Positions 32,143 to 41,088 of a DNA stretch of 45,626 bases are shown one piece after another; the first letter of the stretch is position 1, and each line of letters starts with the position of its first letter. This DNA comes from Candidatus Kuenenia stuttgartensis. Lineage in GTDB: Bacteria > Planctomycetota > Phycisphaerae > Phycisphaerales > SM1A02. The notes beneath the pieces were generated by a model. That model did not search any database. It worked only from the letters and a program-made list of their open reading frames with translations, and was not told where the DNA came from. Location: contig CAMDMA010000028.1 in the NCBI GenBank assembly GCA_945902075.1, positions 1-45,626 on the forward strand, written 5' to 3'. A program made the translations under genes and the position numbers.

Positions 32143-34680
32143 ATGGGGTTGAAAGCCTCGATCAACGCAGCCGCCAAAGCCGCCGTCCTCACCGACGCCG
32201 GCGATCTTCAGAGCCTCGTCGTCCTCGGCGATCTGCTCCGGCAACTTTCCACCGATGCGGCGAGCGAGGGCATCGCCGAAGTCGCCGATCGGTCGGCCGA
32301 AGCCGCGGATCTCAGTGAGCGGATCGTGATGCGTCAAGTCGACGATGTCGATGCCGCTTTCCGAAAAGTCATGGAGGCGATCCGCACTTGTGACAGCGCC
32401 TGCGAACGAGCCAGCGCCCCACCTCGCGAGCCAGCCGATCCGGAGTTGCTCCTGGCTTGGGTTGCGAGCTGCGAATCAATGCTCCCTGAAATCGAGCACC
32501 TCGCAGTGATGGCGGAAACGACGGGATTCGTTGGCGAAACTGCAGCCGACATCCGTCGCCGAATCCACACCCTGAAGGGCGAGTGTGGCGTCCTCTCGCT
32601 CTGCGAGGCCCAAACGCTCTGCCACGACCTGGAGACGCTCATGGACGCCTCCGCGGATCGATTTCCGATTGAGGCTGTCCTCGCGGTCTGCGACTGGATG
32701 AAATCCCTGATTGGTGCCCTTGGCAACGATCCATCCGCGCAAGAGCCCGACACCGCTGCGGTTCGCGCGTCGCTCGCGCACCCATCGCCCGAACAGATCG
32801 CGACGACTATCAGTGAGCCCGCAGGACTCGCTGAGCCAACGGCTGACTCGACCAGCGATCCATTCGCCGATCTCGCAGCAATCCCCGTCGACGAGCGTGT
32901 GACGATCAACCTTGAACACGCGGACGAAAATGTCGGGGACTTCGCGCTTGAGGCGCGCGAACACCTCGCAAACGCTGAGGCCGCCGTCCTCTCCATCGAA
33001 GCCAATCCGGGCGACCCCGAGCAAGTGAATGTCGTCTTCCGTGCGTTCCACACCATCAAGGGCGTCGCCGGATTTCTGAATTTGCCACGCATTGTTGAAG
33101 TAGCGCACGCTGCTGAATTTCTCCTCGACAAAGTCCGATCAAACAAAATCCCACTTACTGCGCATGTGCTCGAATTGGTGCTCGCGTCCAGTGACATGCT
33201 TGGGCAACTCATCGGCATGCTTTCTGGCGGTGACGCTGCGCGCGAACGCGAGTTAAAGATTCTTGTCCGGCGCCTCGAAGCCGCATGCGAAGGCCGCATC
33301 CTTGGGACAATCGACACCAAGGGAAGCACCGCACCGATTGCCTCAACAGTGACGGCGGCACGCACGACTTCCCCCGCCGGCGCAGCAACAACCTCCGAGC
33401 CGAAATCCGACACCATCAGCACGATCGGCGAGTCCGCCGCAGTCGCCGAAGCCTCGAATTCGCTCAGCAAAACGCACGCAACTGCGAAGGCCGATCAAAC
33501 CGTCAAGGTCTCGACCCAGCGCATGGATAGCCTCGTGAACCTGGTCGGCGAGCTCGTCATCGCACAATTAATGGTGATCCAAGATCCAATTGTCGGCAAT
33601 CTGCACGACCAACGCGTCCAGCGAAACCTGTCGCACCTTGGCAAGATTGTCCGTGACTTGCAAGAGACTTCTATGAGCCTCCGCATGGTCACGCTGAAGT
33701 CGACCTTTCAGAAAATGGCTCGACTCGTGCGCGATGTTGCTGCCAAGGCCGGCAAGCGCATTCAGCTTGAGGTCGAAGGCGAGGACGTCGAACTCGACCG
33801 CAACGTGGTCGAGGAAATTGGCGATCCGTTGGTGCACATGATCCGCAATGCATGTGACCACGGCATCGAGCCGACTGACGAGCGACGCGCCGCTGGAAAG
33901 CCTGATCACGGAACTCTTCGACTTCGTGCGTCGCACTCTGGCGGATCGATCGTGATCGAAGTTGAGGACGACGGCCGCGGATTGAGTCGGGAACGCATCA
34001 TCAGGAAATGCCTTGAAAAAGGCCTCATCGACCCATCGCGAAACCTTGATGAGATCCCAGAAAGTGAAGTGTTTAACTACATCTTCCTTCCTGGATTCTC
34101 CACCGCGGAAAAGGTCACCGATATCTCTGGTCGGGGGGTCGGGATGGATGTCGTGCGCCGCAACATCGAAGCACTCCGAGGTTCAGTCGAGATCCACTCC
34201 ACGACTGGAAAGGGTTCCGTGTTTTCGATGCGCCTGCCACTGACCATGGCGATCATCGATGGCATGGTTGTGCGTGTAGGCACACAACGCTACATCGTTC
34301 CAACACTCAACATTGAAAGATCATTCCGACCGACGGCAGCGCAACTCACCGTCGTGCTCGGAAAGGGCGAAGTCGTACAGGTCCGTAATGGCCTGCTCCC
34401 CATTTATCGCCTCCAACGCATGTTCAACCTCGATGAGGGCACGCGCGAGCTTGAGCAAGGTCTCTTGCTCATTCTCGAAAATGGAAAGCGCCGAGCGTGC
34501 GTATTTGTCGACGAAATCCTCGGGCAACAGCAAGTCGTCATCAAAAACCTCGGTGAATCTCGACCACAAATCCGCGGAGTGTCTGGCGGCGCGATTCTCG
34601 GCGACGGTCGCGTCGCGCTGATCGTTGACGTCGGTGGACTCCTCGAGAGTGCCACGACCCCCGCCAACTCCGCAGCCTGA
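32143..34680 (+). CDS. cheA: Chemotaxis histidine kinase CheA with two Hpt domains
   Basis: The 845-residue protein carries two phosphotransfer domains: one around H142 (RRIHTLKGECGVLSL) and one around H303 (FRAFHTIKGVAGFLNL). A Ser/Thr/Ala-rich linker (~385-450) follows with no clear CheY-binding P2 domain. Then come the dimerisation helices (VSTQRMDSLVNLVGELVIAQ), an HATPase with N-box HMIRNACDHGIE, G1 VEDDGRGLSRE and G2 GRGVGMDVVRRN, and a CheW-like regulatory domain (690-835). The start ATG at 32143 has GGAAGG upstream. It is the first gene of the chemotaxis operon and phosphorylates CheY and CheB in response to receptors, acting at the membrane in complex with CheW. The first Hpt is an addition to the standard layout. 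Confidence 0.94.
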   Translation: MGLKASINAAAKAAVLTDAGDLQSLVVLGDLLRQLSTDAASEGIAEVADRSAEAADLSERIVMRQVDDVDAAFRKVMEAIRTCDSACERASAPPREPADPELLLAWVASCESMLPEIEHLAVMAETTGFVGETAADIRRRIHTLKGECGVLSLCEAQTLCHDLETLMDASADRFPIEAVLAVCDWMKSLIGALGNDPSAQEPDTAAVRASLAHPSPEQIATTISEPAGLAEPTADSTSDPFADLAAIPVDERVTINLEHADENVGDFALEAREHLANAEAAVLSIEANPGDPEQVNVVFRAFHTIKGVAGFLNLPRIVEVAHAAEFLLDKVRSNKIPLTAHVLELVLASSDMLGQLIGMLSGGDAARERELKILVRRLEAACEGRILGTIDTKGSTAPIASTVTAARTTSPAGAATTSEPKSDTISTIGESAAVAEASNSLSKTHATAKADQTVKVSTQRMDSLVNLVGELVIAQLMVIQDPIVGNLHDQRVQRNLSHLGKIVRDLQETSMSLRMVTLKSTFQKMARLVRDVAAKAGKRIQLEVEGEDVELDRNVVEEIGDPLVHMIRNACDHGIEPTDERRAAGKPDHGTLRLRASHSGGSIVIEVEDDGRGLSRERIIRKCLEKGLIDPSRNLDEIPESEVFNYIFLPGFSTAEKVTDISGRGVGMDVVRRNIEALRGSVEIHSTTGKGSVFSMRLPLTMAIIDGMVVRVGTQRYIVPTLNIERSFRPTAAQLTVVLGKGEVVQVRNGLLPIYRLQRMFNLDEGTRELEQGLLLILENGKRRACVFVDEILGQQQVVIKNLGESRPQIRGVSGGAILGDGRVALIVDVGGLLESATTPANSAA

Positions 34681-34713
34681 ACCAGCAACACCACCACGCA
34701 AGGAACCAAAGCC

Positions 34714-35265
34714 ATGGCGATCATTGACCGAAACGAAACCAACGCCCGTGAATCACGCGGCGCAAACGAAAACAAGTTCCTTTCCTTCTGCCTCGGAAGC
34801 GAGCACTTCGGCGTGGAAATTCTTCGTGTCCGAGAGATCATCGGTCTACTCGCGATCACTCCGCTTCCGCAGACTCCCGCGTATGTCCGAGGTGTGATGA
34901 ATCTCCGCGGCCGCATCATTCCGGTCATCGATTTGCGACTGCGTTTCGGCTTGCCTTCCACGGAAGCAACGAAAGAAACATGCATCGTCGTACTCGAAGC
35001 TTCCGAGCAAGATGGACCCCAAACCGTCATGGGTGCGATCGTTGACAGCGTGCGCGAAGTTCAGGACATCCCGCGTTCGGCAATCGAACCCCCGCCGGAG
35101 TTTGGATGCGAGATTCCACTGCGATACATCCTCGGAATGGGCAAGGTGAAAGAGAAGGAGAAGGACCGCGTTGTGATTCTTCTTGAGATTGCCGAGGTCA
35201 TCGCGATACGCGAACGCGCTCAGATCGCGGGCGCCATCAAAGATGTTGAGCGCCGCGCAGCCTGA
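34714..35265 (+). CDS. cheW: Chemotaxis coupling protein CheW
   Basis: This 183-residue protein is a single CheW domain that links receptors to CheA. It shows FLSFCLGSEHFGVEILRVRE, the proline-containing turn ITPLPQTPAYVRGVMNLRGR and IIPVIDLRLRFGL, then a second beta-barrel half ending VVILLEIAEVI. Length is slightly above typical because of N- and C-terminal extensions. AAGGA lies about 10 bases before the ATG. It follows cheA by 33 bp in the same operon and is followed by cheR. Confidence 0.95.
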   Translation: MAIIDRNETNARESRGANENKFLSFCLGSEHFGVEILRVREIIGLLAITPLPQTPAYVRGVMNLRGRIIPVIDLRLRFGLPSTEATKETCIVVLEASEQDGPQTVMGAIVDSVREVQDIPRSAIEPPPEFGCEIPLRYILGMGKVKEKEKDRVVILLEIAEVIAIRERAQIAGAIKDVERRAA

Positions 35266-35326
35266 GCGCCCGCCAACGCCGTTACCGCAGTACAGACCGC
35301 GACTCGAAACGAGCCTAGAGGGCACC

Positions 35327-36175
35327 ATGTCCACACTCACCGAAACGACATTTAAGCGCATCGCAGACATCGCCCGTCGCCGATGGGGACTCTCACTCGG
35401 CGAGCGCAAGATGCAACTTGTCGCCAATCGTCTCACCTCCCACCTTCGCAAAGCTGGCGGTGGCGAGATTGAGGACTACGTGCTTCGCCTCGAACGAAAT
35501 CCCACCGAAGAGGACATGCTCGTTCTCTTCGACATTCTCTCGACGAATGTCACGAGTTTCTTCCGCGACCCAGCGCACTTCGCCTTCCTTGAGCGCGAAC
35601 TCTACGCTGGACTTGCAAAGGGCACTCTTGCGTTACCAGGCAAGCGACTCCGCATCTGGTCCGCAGCATGTTCCATCGGTGCTGAGCCCTACTCGCTTGC
35701 AATGCAGGTGCTTGAACTGCTCCCTTCATCGCTTGGTTATGACGTGAAGATTCTCGCGACCGACCTCTCGAACAAGGCTCTGACGGGCTGTCGTGAAGGC
35801 GTCTACACCGAGACACAACTCACCGGTCTCTCGCCCGAACGCCGAGCGCGCTTCCTCAAAAAGGTTGATCCACCGAAGGGTGCGACTGGAACCGCCACGC
35901 ACACTCCGATGTGGCGGGTCACCGATGAGGTGCGCAGAATTGTCGAGGTTCGTAGGCAAAATCTCGTCGAACCCTACACCGGACTCGGCCCGTTCGATGT
36001 GATCTTTCTTCGAAATGTCATGATCTACTTCGACCGCGACACACGCCGAGAGGTGGTCATGCACATGCACGGCGTTATGCGACCGGGCAGCATTCTCGCG
36101 GTTGGTAGCGCCGAGACCCTCTCCGGACTTGATGTACCTCTCCGCGGCGCTGCGCCAGGGATGTACCTCCGTTGA
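35327..36175 (+). CDS. cheR: Chemoreceptor methyltransferase CheR
   Basis: CheR transfers methyl groups from SAM to glutamates of chemoreceptors. Residues 1-75 form the helical N-terminal domain (FKRIADIARRRWGLSLGERK). The catalytic domain has TSFFRDPAHF, the SAM motif RIWSAACSIGAEPYSLAMQ (family usually W-S-A-G-C-S-x-G-E-E-P-Y-S), KILATDLSNKAL and PFDVIFLRNVMIYFD. The two substitutions in the SAM loop (G to A, E to A) are mild. The start ATG at 35327 gives 282 residues, normal for the family; the open frame upstream overlaps cheW and is not homologous. Confidence 0.94.
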   Translation: MSTLTETTFKRIADIARRRWGLSLGERKMQLVANRLTSHLRKAGGGEIEDYVLRLERNPTEEDMLVLFDILSTNVTSFFRDPAHFAFLERELYAGLAKGTLALPGKRLRIWSAACSIGAEPYSLAMQVLELLPSSLGYDVKILATDLSNKALTGCREGVYTETQLTGLSPERRARFLKKVDPPKGATGTATHTPMWRVTDEVRRIVEVRRQNLVEPYTGLGPFDVIFLRNVMIYFDRDTRREVVMHMHGVMRPGSILAVGSAETLSGLDVPLRGAAPGMYLR

Positions 36176-36209
36176 ACAATTCACACCAGCAACCATCGGA
36201 TCGAGGCGC

Positions 36210-36773
36210 ATGATGTCGCGAAGCCCATCCCTTCCATTCAAGAACGACCCCCCGCGCGCGGGCGAGATCGATCGCGGCGCAGCTCGGGATAAGGTCGTCG
36301 TCGGAGTCGCGGATCTTGCCGTTGTGCGCGATGCTACGAAGTCGATCGTGACCTACGCGCTCGGCTCCTGTATTGGCGTGACGGTCTACGATCCAGTTGC
36401 CAAAGTTGGCGGCATGCTGCATTTCATGCTCCCGGAATCGACGGTCAACGCGGAGAAGGCACTGGCAAACCCAGCGATGTTTGCGGACATCGGCGTGCCG
36501 CTCCTTTTCCAAAAAGTGATTGAAGCTGGAGCCCGGCGCGAGCGCCTCATCGTGTGTGCGGCTGGTGGTGCTGAAGTCCTCGCCGACGATGGACACTTCC
36601 GCATCGGCAGCCGAAATCGCACGATTCTCCGCAAGATCTTCTGGAAGCAAAATCTCTTGCTCGCAGCCGACGATACCGGTGGCCAACACAGCCGCACGCT
36701 GACGCTGCGACTTGCCGATGGTGTCATCAACATTCGCGCGCAAGGAAAGGAGACGCAACTGTGGCCACATTAA
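36210..36773 (+). CDS. cheD: Chemoreceptor glutamine deamidase CheD
   Basis: CheD deamidates glutamines of chemoreceptors so that CheR and CheB can act. The catalytic Cys and His are in TYALGSCIGVTVYDP (C54) and GGMLHFMLP (H71). RRERLIVCAAGGAEVLADDG and the ending are also typical. Length is 187 residues from the ATG at 36210 (another ATG three bases on). Its final 13 bases overlap the GTG start of the HDOD gene, so the two are translated together. In some bacteria CheD works with CheC as CheY phosphatase; no CheC is found here, but a CheX-like gene is. Confidence 0.92.
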   Translation: MMSRSPSLPFKNDPPRAGEIDRGAARDKVVVGVADLAVVRDATKSIVTYALGSCIGVTVYDPVAKVGGMLHFMLPESTVNAEKALANPAMFADIGVPLLFQKVIEAGARRERLIVCAAGGAEVLADDGHFRIGSRNRTILRKIFWKQNLLLAADDTGGQHSRTLTLRLADGVINIRAQGKETQLWPH

Positions 36774-37621
36774 ACGACGCACTCGCGACGCTCGACACGC
36801 TACCGGCACTGCCAACCACAAGCATCCAACTCGTCGGCATGCTCGCGAGCGGTGGCCGTGAGGCGGATCTTCGCGAAATCGAAGCCATCATTCGTCACGA
36901 CGAGTCCATCGCAGCGACGGTGCTGAAACTTGCGAACTCCGCAGCATTTTCCAGCCCCGGTCGTACGTTCTCACTCGGCGAGTCGGTTCGCAGACTTGGC
37001 TCACGTACGCTTTGCCGCATCGCGCTCGAGACACAAGTTTCCGGCACGCTTGCCAATGCTGGACGGTCGTACGGACTTCGGCGTGGATCGCTCTCGCAAT
37101 GCGCCGCGGGTGGTGCTCTTGCCGCGGATACACTCGCCCGTCGTCACCGGATCGACCCTGAACTCTGCTTTGTCGCAGCGCTTCTACGTGATATCGGCAA
37201 ACTCGCAATTGACGCTCTCGCTGGCCCTGAAGCGTTGGAACAGATCGCCGCACAGGCGGACGCTCGCCCGTTTCTTGCGTATGAGCGCGAAGCATTCGGC
37301 GCAGATCATGCAGAACTCGGCGGCATTCTTTGTGAACGCTGGGGGTTGCCCTCTGAAATCTGCGGCGCCGTCCGCGGCCATCACGAGCCACCGTCCCACC
37401 CGGCAAGTGCCGTCACCGACATCGTGCACGCGGCAGATTGTGTCGCCCGCTGGGCCGGACTCGGCCTTGGATGCGACGGGCTTCTCTATGTCTTCGATTC
37501 GGCAGCGCGTGAGCGGCTGCACACTACACGCGATGAACTCGAGGCCCTCGTCGCTGACGTGCTCTCCGCCTCGACACCTCAAGCAACTCGCGACCTTCAC
37601 TCGCTTCGGAGCACCGCATGA
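36761..37621 (+). CDS. HDOD-domain protein embedded in the chemotaxis operon
   Basis: The 286-residue protein is an HDOD domain (metal-dependent-phosphohydrolase-like fold without full metal ligands). It contains DTLPALPTTSIQLVGMLAS, IIRHDESIAATVLKLANSAA, the RLGSRTLCRIALE helix and ALLRDIGKLAIDALAG, in which the family HD reads RD. It then runs through GADHAELGGILCERWGLPSE and VRGHHEPPSHPA. HDOD proteins act in signalling; some bacterial members affect motility. The GTG start at 36761 overlaps cheD by 13 bp, and its TGA overlaps the ATG of cheY (ATGA). This tight coupling suggests a role in chemotactic output or adaptation. No EAL or receiver domain is attached. Confidence 0.9.
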   Translation: MATLNDALATLDTLPALPTTSIQLVGMLASGGREADLREIEAIIRHDESIAATVLKLANSAAFSSPGRTFSLGESVRRLGSRTLCRIALETQVSGTLANAGRSYGLRRGSLSQCAAGGALAADTLARRHRIDPELCFVAALLRDIGKLAIDALAGPEALEQIAAQADARPFLAYEREAFGADHAELGGILCERWGLPSEICGAVRGHHEPPSHPASAVTDIVHAADCVARWAGLGLGCDGLLYVFDSAARERLHTTRDELEALVADVLSASTPQATRDLHSLRSTA

Positions 37622-38034
37622 ACCACCAACTGCAATGCCATGTTCTCATCGTCGACGACTCGCCGATTCTGCGTGCCGCGATCAAAAAGGTCGTCAAACT
37701 CGCTGGTATCAGCGAGGATCGGATCTTTGAAGCCGGAAATGGTGTCGAGGCACTCGAGGTGCTGGAAACAGTTTGGATCGATCTTGTGCTGCTTGATCTC
37801 AACATGCCAGTGATGGATGGAGAAGAGTTCGCCCGCGAACTTCGCAAGCGCGAAGATCTCAGCGATGTTGCCGTGGTGGTGGTCTCCACTGAGGCAAATC
37901 GCGAGCGCCTCGATCGCATGAGAAACCTTGGCGTCGCCCACACACTTCGCAAACCATTCGAACCAGAGGATCTCTGTCGGCTCATCGCGGACGTCCTTGG
38001 AGTCAAGCCTTCTTCCTCGCTTGGAGAAATGTGA
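37618..38034 (+). CDS. cheY: Chemotaxis response regulator CheY
   Basis: This single receiver domain of 138 residues has the acidic pair D13-D14 (VLIVDDSPILR), phosphorylation site D60 (LVLLDLNMPVMDG), the switch Thr91 (VVVVSTEANRER) and Lys112 (LRKPFEPEDL). It receives phosphate from CheA and would bind the flagellar switch. The start overlaps the HDOD stop by 4 bp and its stop abuts the ATG of the cheX-like gene. A helix following the Thr is more charged than in E. coli CheY. Confidence 0.95.
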   Translation: MNHQLQCHVLIVDDSPILRAAIKKVVKLAGISEDRIFEAGNGVEALEVLETVWIDLVLLDLNMPVMDGEEFARELRKREDLSDVAVVVVSTEANRERLDRMRNLGVAHTLRKPFEPEDLCRLIADVLGVKPSSSLGEM

Positions 38035-38492
38035 TGCCAAACAAACCAACGACTTCCAACCTCGATTCCACATCGCTCTCGCGACTCGTGATCGATGCGC
38101 TTGAGCGTACAGCGTTCGTTCTTGCTGATCCATGCGAAACTCCTGAAGCGCTCCCGCCCGCAGACACGTTCGCTGCGATCGATTTCCGCGGTCCAGAGGA
38201 TGGCGGTATCGACCTCCGCGCAAGCCGATGCTTTGCACGAAATCTTGCTGCGAGCCTCTTGGGCGTTGATGCGTCGGAGATTGCTGACAACCAAGCTGAA
38301 GAGGCCCTTCGCGAACTTGCGAATATCGTCGGTGGCTCTGTGATCACTGCGCTTGGCGGCGACGATTGCCGCTTCTCGCTCGGGCTTCCCACTCTTGGGG
38401 CCCGTGATCCAGGCGCGAATCCGACTGCATGCGTGCTCGACGCTGAAGGCGAGCGACTTGAAGTGATCTGTCACCACGCACCCGCTGCGTGA
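38034..38492 (+). CDS. cheX: CheX-like phosphatase domain protein
   Basis: The 152-residue product has the E-x-x-N signature of the CheC/CheX/FliY phosphatase family in AEEALRELANIVGGSVITALGG (E94, N97, one catalytic helix rather than two). It has a central beta-sheet (AAIDFRGPEDGGIDLRAS, FSLGLPTLGARD). A single signature helix is characteristic of CheX, which dephosphorylates CheY-P as a dimer. Given the absence of CheZ and CheC it is the most likely CheY phosphatase here. The ATG at 38034 shares its first base with the cheY stop (TGATG); a GTG three bases earlier is also in frame. Confidence 0.8.
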   Translation: MPNKPTTSNLDSTSLSRLVIDALERTAFVLADPCETPEALPPADTFAAIDFRGPEDGGIDLRASRCFARNLAASLLGVDASEIADNQAEEALRELANIVGGSVITALGGDDCRFSLGLPTLGARDPGANPTACVLDAEGERLEVICHHAPAA

Positions 38493-38510
38493 ACTCTGGA
38501 GTCCCGCGCC

Positions 38511-39722
38511 ATGGCCGACATGAAAAATTCCGACGCTCGTACCTCACCTGAAAAAACGACGCGTAACTCGCGCGTCTTAATCGTGGATGACAGCGCCATT
38601 GTGCGTCAGGTGCTGCAAGCACAGCTCGCGCGTCAGCCTGGTATTGAGGTGGTTGGAACCGCCGCAGATCCGATCGCGGCGCGTGAGAAAATCCTTGCGC
38701 TCAGCCCTGATTGCGTGGTGCTTGATATCGAGATGCCGCGCATGGATGGACTTACTTTCCTCCGCAAGTTGATGAAGTTTCATCCAGTTCCGACGATCAT
38801 CTGCAGTTCGATCACTCCGCGCGGATGCGCACTCGCTCTCGAATGCCTTGAGGCGGGCGCGCTTGAAGTGGTGTCAAAGCCCGGCGGAAACTTCTCCGTC
38901 GGCGATGTCGCCGCACGACTCGGCGAGCTCGTTCGTGCAGCGCTGCATGCGCCGATGCCACGCGCGTCAAGCATTTCACGCCCTACATCCGTGATCGACA
39001 TCCCCGAGAAACCAAGCGAACGGCTGAGTACAACTCACGGCGAAAAACCTGCACTCACGAGTGCCCTTCGCGCTTCAATCGCTGCAGGCCTTCCGAATCC
39101 AGTCTTCCGACCGGGGCTCTCTGATCGGCTTATCGCAATCGGTACTTCGACAGGCGGCACCGAAGCACTTCGAACCGTACTCTCTGCGCTGCCCGCAGAA
39201 ACGCCACCAATTCTTATGGTGCAACACATGCCCGAAGGCTTCACGAAAGCTTTTGCCGACCGACTCAACAGCCTCTGCCGCATCCGCGTGAAGGAGGCCG
39301 AAGATGGAGATCCTGTCCTCGCTGGCTGCGCGCTGCTCGCGCCGGGAAGTCGTCACATGCGCCTCGTGCGCGATGGTGGGCCAGCTTGCGGCAAGTGGAT
39401 CGTTCGCGTCGCCGACGGGCCTCGTGTCCTTCGCCATAAGCCGTCGGTCGAGGTGCTCTTTGAGAGTTGTGCGCAATATGCAGGAAATCGCGCGATGGGA
39501 ATCATCATGACCGGCATGGGAAATGATGGTGCCGCGGCCCTGCTCTCAATGCGAAAGGCTGGTGCTGTCACGGTCGGACAAGACGAGCAAAGTTGCATCG
39601 TCTACGGCATGCCTCGCGAAGCAGCACTCTGCGGCGCGCTACAACTCGTCTCACCTCTCGACCGGATCGCAAAGCACATCGCTGACTTCACAAACGGGGC
39701 GCTCACCGCGCAGGCTGCATGA
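38511..39722 (+). CDS. cheB: Chemoreceptor methylesterase/deamidase CheB
   Basis: In this 403-residue protein an N-terminal receiver (VLIVDDSAIVRQVLQAQLA, phosphoacceptor D72 in LDIEMPRMDG) is joined through a ~60-residue Ser/Pro/Arg linker to a methylesterase domain. That domain has the Ser-His-Asp triad: S213 in IGTSTGGTEAL, H239 in VQHMPEGFTKAF and D339 in MTGMGNDGAAAL. CheB removes methyl groups from receptors when phosphorylated by CheA. It is the last gene of the operon; a hairpin lies 140 bp downstream before the convergent mdh. Confidence 0.95.
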   Translation: MADMKNSDARTSPEKTTRNSRVLIVDDSAIVRQVLQAQLARQPGIEVVGTAADPIAAREKILALSPDCVVLDIEMPRMDGLTFLRKLMKFHPVPTIICSSITPRGCALALECLEAGALEVVSKPGGNFSVGDVAARLGELVRAALHAPMPRASSISRPTSVIDIPEKPSERLSTTHGEKPALTSALRASIAAGLPNPVFRPGLSDRLIAIGTSTGGTEALRTVLSALPAETPPILMVQHMPEGFTKAFADRLNSLCRIRVKEAEDGDPVLAGCALLAPGSRHMRLVRDGGPACGKWIVRVADGPRVLRHKPSVEVLFESCAQYAGNRAMGIIMTGMGNDGAAALLSMRKAGAVTVGQDEQSCIVYGMPREAALCGALQLVSPLDRIAKHIADFTNGALTAQAA

Positions 39723-39863
39723 AGTGTCTCAGGTCGCAGTGATGGTGCATCCGCGAGCAGTGGATGAATGCTGAACTCTCCGCGTGCATTGCATCACCTC
39801 ACGACTCAACGCTGTTCGTCGCGGCCTCTCCGTATCGATCCAAGACTCATCCACAAAAGTGCA

Positions 39864-39890
39864 CAGCGGCAGGCTTCCGGCCTGCCGCTG
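39864..39890. terminator. Bidirectional hairpin between cheB and mdh
   Basis: A perfect 11-bp stem, CAGCGGCAGGC (39864-39874) and GCCTGCCGCTG (39880-39890), encloses a 5-nt loop. On the minus strand it is followed by TGCACTTTTG, a short T tract, and lies just past the mdh stop. On the plus strand the tail is not T-rich. It probably ends mdh and may help end the chemotaxis operon. Confidence 0.6.
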
Positions 39891-39911
39891 CGCTTCAACG
39901 CTCGATTGCAT

Positions 39912-40913
39912 TCACGCGAGCTTCGGGAAGCTCGGCTGTCCCTGCTCATTCGGTTTCGCTGCAAGGTCCTTGACGACCTTCACAAGATCCTTGACATGCT
40001 GCGCGCTCTCCTTGAAGAGGGCCAGTTCGTCCGCATTCATCTTGATCTCAACGATCTTTTCCATGCCGCCCTTGCCGAGCACGCATGGCACGCCGACGAA
40101 ATACCCCGCGCCTTTCGCGCCCGGCGCGACGCCGAATGCGTCCTCGCAATAGGCGGCGCACGGGAGGATGCGCTTCTTATCCTTGATGATCGCCTCGGCC
40201 ATCTGAATCACGCCCGACGCAGGCGCGTAGTACGCCGAGGTGCCCATGAGCTGGACGATCTCGCCACCGCCAACCTTCGCGCGCTGGACGCACTTATCGA
40301 TCGTCTCCTTCGACAACAACTGATCGATCGGGATGCCGTGCACGCTGGTGAAGCGCGGCAGTGGAACCATATCGTCGCCGTGGCCGCCGAGGAGCAGCGC
40401 CTGGATGTCCTCGATAGAGCAGCCAAGTTCCATCGAGAGGAACGCGCGGAAGCGCGCCACGTCGAGGCAGCCAGCCTGCCCAAGCACGCGGTGCGCCGGG
40501 AAGCCGGAAGCCTTCCACGCTGTGTACACCATTGCATCCAGCGGGTTCGAGAGCACGATGATGATGGAATTCGGGGCGTGTTGCGCGACCTTTTCTGCGA
40601 CGCTCGACACGATGCCCATATTCGTCACGATCAAATCATCGCGGCTCATGCCCGGCTTGCGTGGGATGCCGGCGGTGATCACAACGATGTCGCTTCCTTC
40701 AATAAGCGTGTAGTCGCTGCCACCTGAGATATTGCAATCGAAGCCCTCGATCGGCGCGCTCTCATAGAGGTCGAGCGCCTTCCCCTTGGCAACGCCGTCA
40801 TTGATATCGATGAGGACGATGTCCCCAAGTTCCCTCGAGGCGGCCCAGACTGCGCAGGCTGCTCCGGTGTTGCCTGCTCCGATGATCGAGATCTTCGCGC
40901 GACGCATGTGCAT
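39912..40913 (-). CDS. mdh: Malate dehydrogenase (LDH-like)
   Basis: This 333-residue NAD-dependent enzyme interconverts malate and oxaloacetate in the TCA cycle. It shows the dinucleotide fold ISIIGAGNTGAACAVWA, acidic residue LIDINDGVAKGKALD and substrate-binding arginines in ITAGIPRKPGMSRDDLI (R85, R91), which mark malate rather than lactate specificity. SNPLDAMVY, AGCLDVARFR and the catalytic His in LLGGHGDDMVPL are also present. It begins MHMRRAK at 40913; the ATG at 40907 is also possible and the frame upstream is without homology. Regulation is not evident. Confidence 0.95.
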   Translation of the reverse strand: MHMRRAKISIIGAGNTGAACAVWAASRELGDIVLIDINDGVAKGKALDLYESAPIEGFDCNISGGSDYTLIEGSDIVVITAGIPRKPGMSRDDLIVTNMGIVSSVAEKVAQHAPNSIIIVLSNPLDAMVYTAWKASGFPAHRVLGQAGCLDVARFRAFLSMELGCSIEDIQALLLGGHGDDMVPLPRFTSVHGIPIDQLLSKETIDKCVQRAKVGGGEIVQLMGTSAYYAPASGVIQMAEAIIKDKKRILPCAAYCEDAFGVAPGAKGAGYFVGVPCVLGKGGMEKIVEIKMNADELALFKESAQHVKDLVKVVKDLAAKPNEQGQPSFPKLA

Positions 40914-41088
40914 TCGACTCCGTGACTGTGGTGTGCGTTCGTTTGTCAGAAGGACATCTTCCAAATCCAGCGCCAGATTGCGCGGAAGGGGGAAGATGAT
41001 AGCGGCCGACGCGGTTCGCGCGGGAAGGTTCGAAACAACACCGTGGGGACTGAGCAAGCCAGAGTTTGAATGCCTACGGCCCGGGGAG

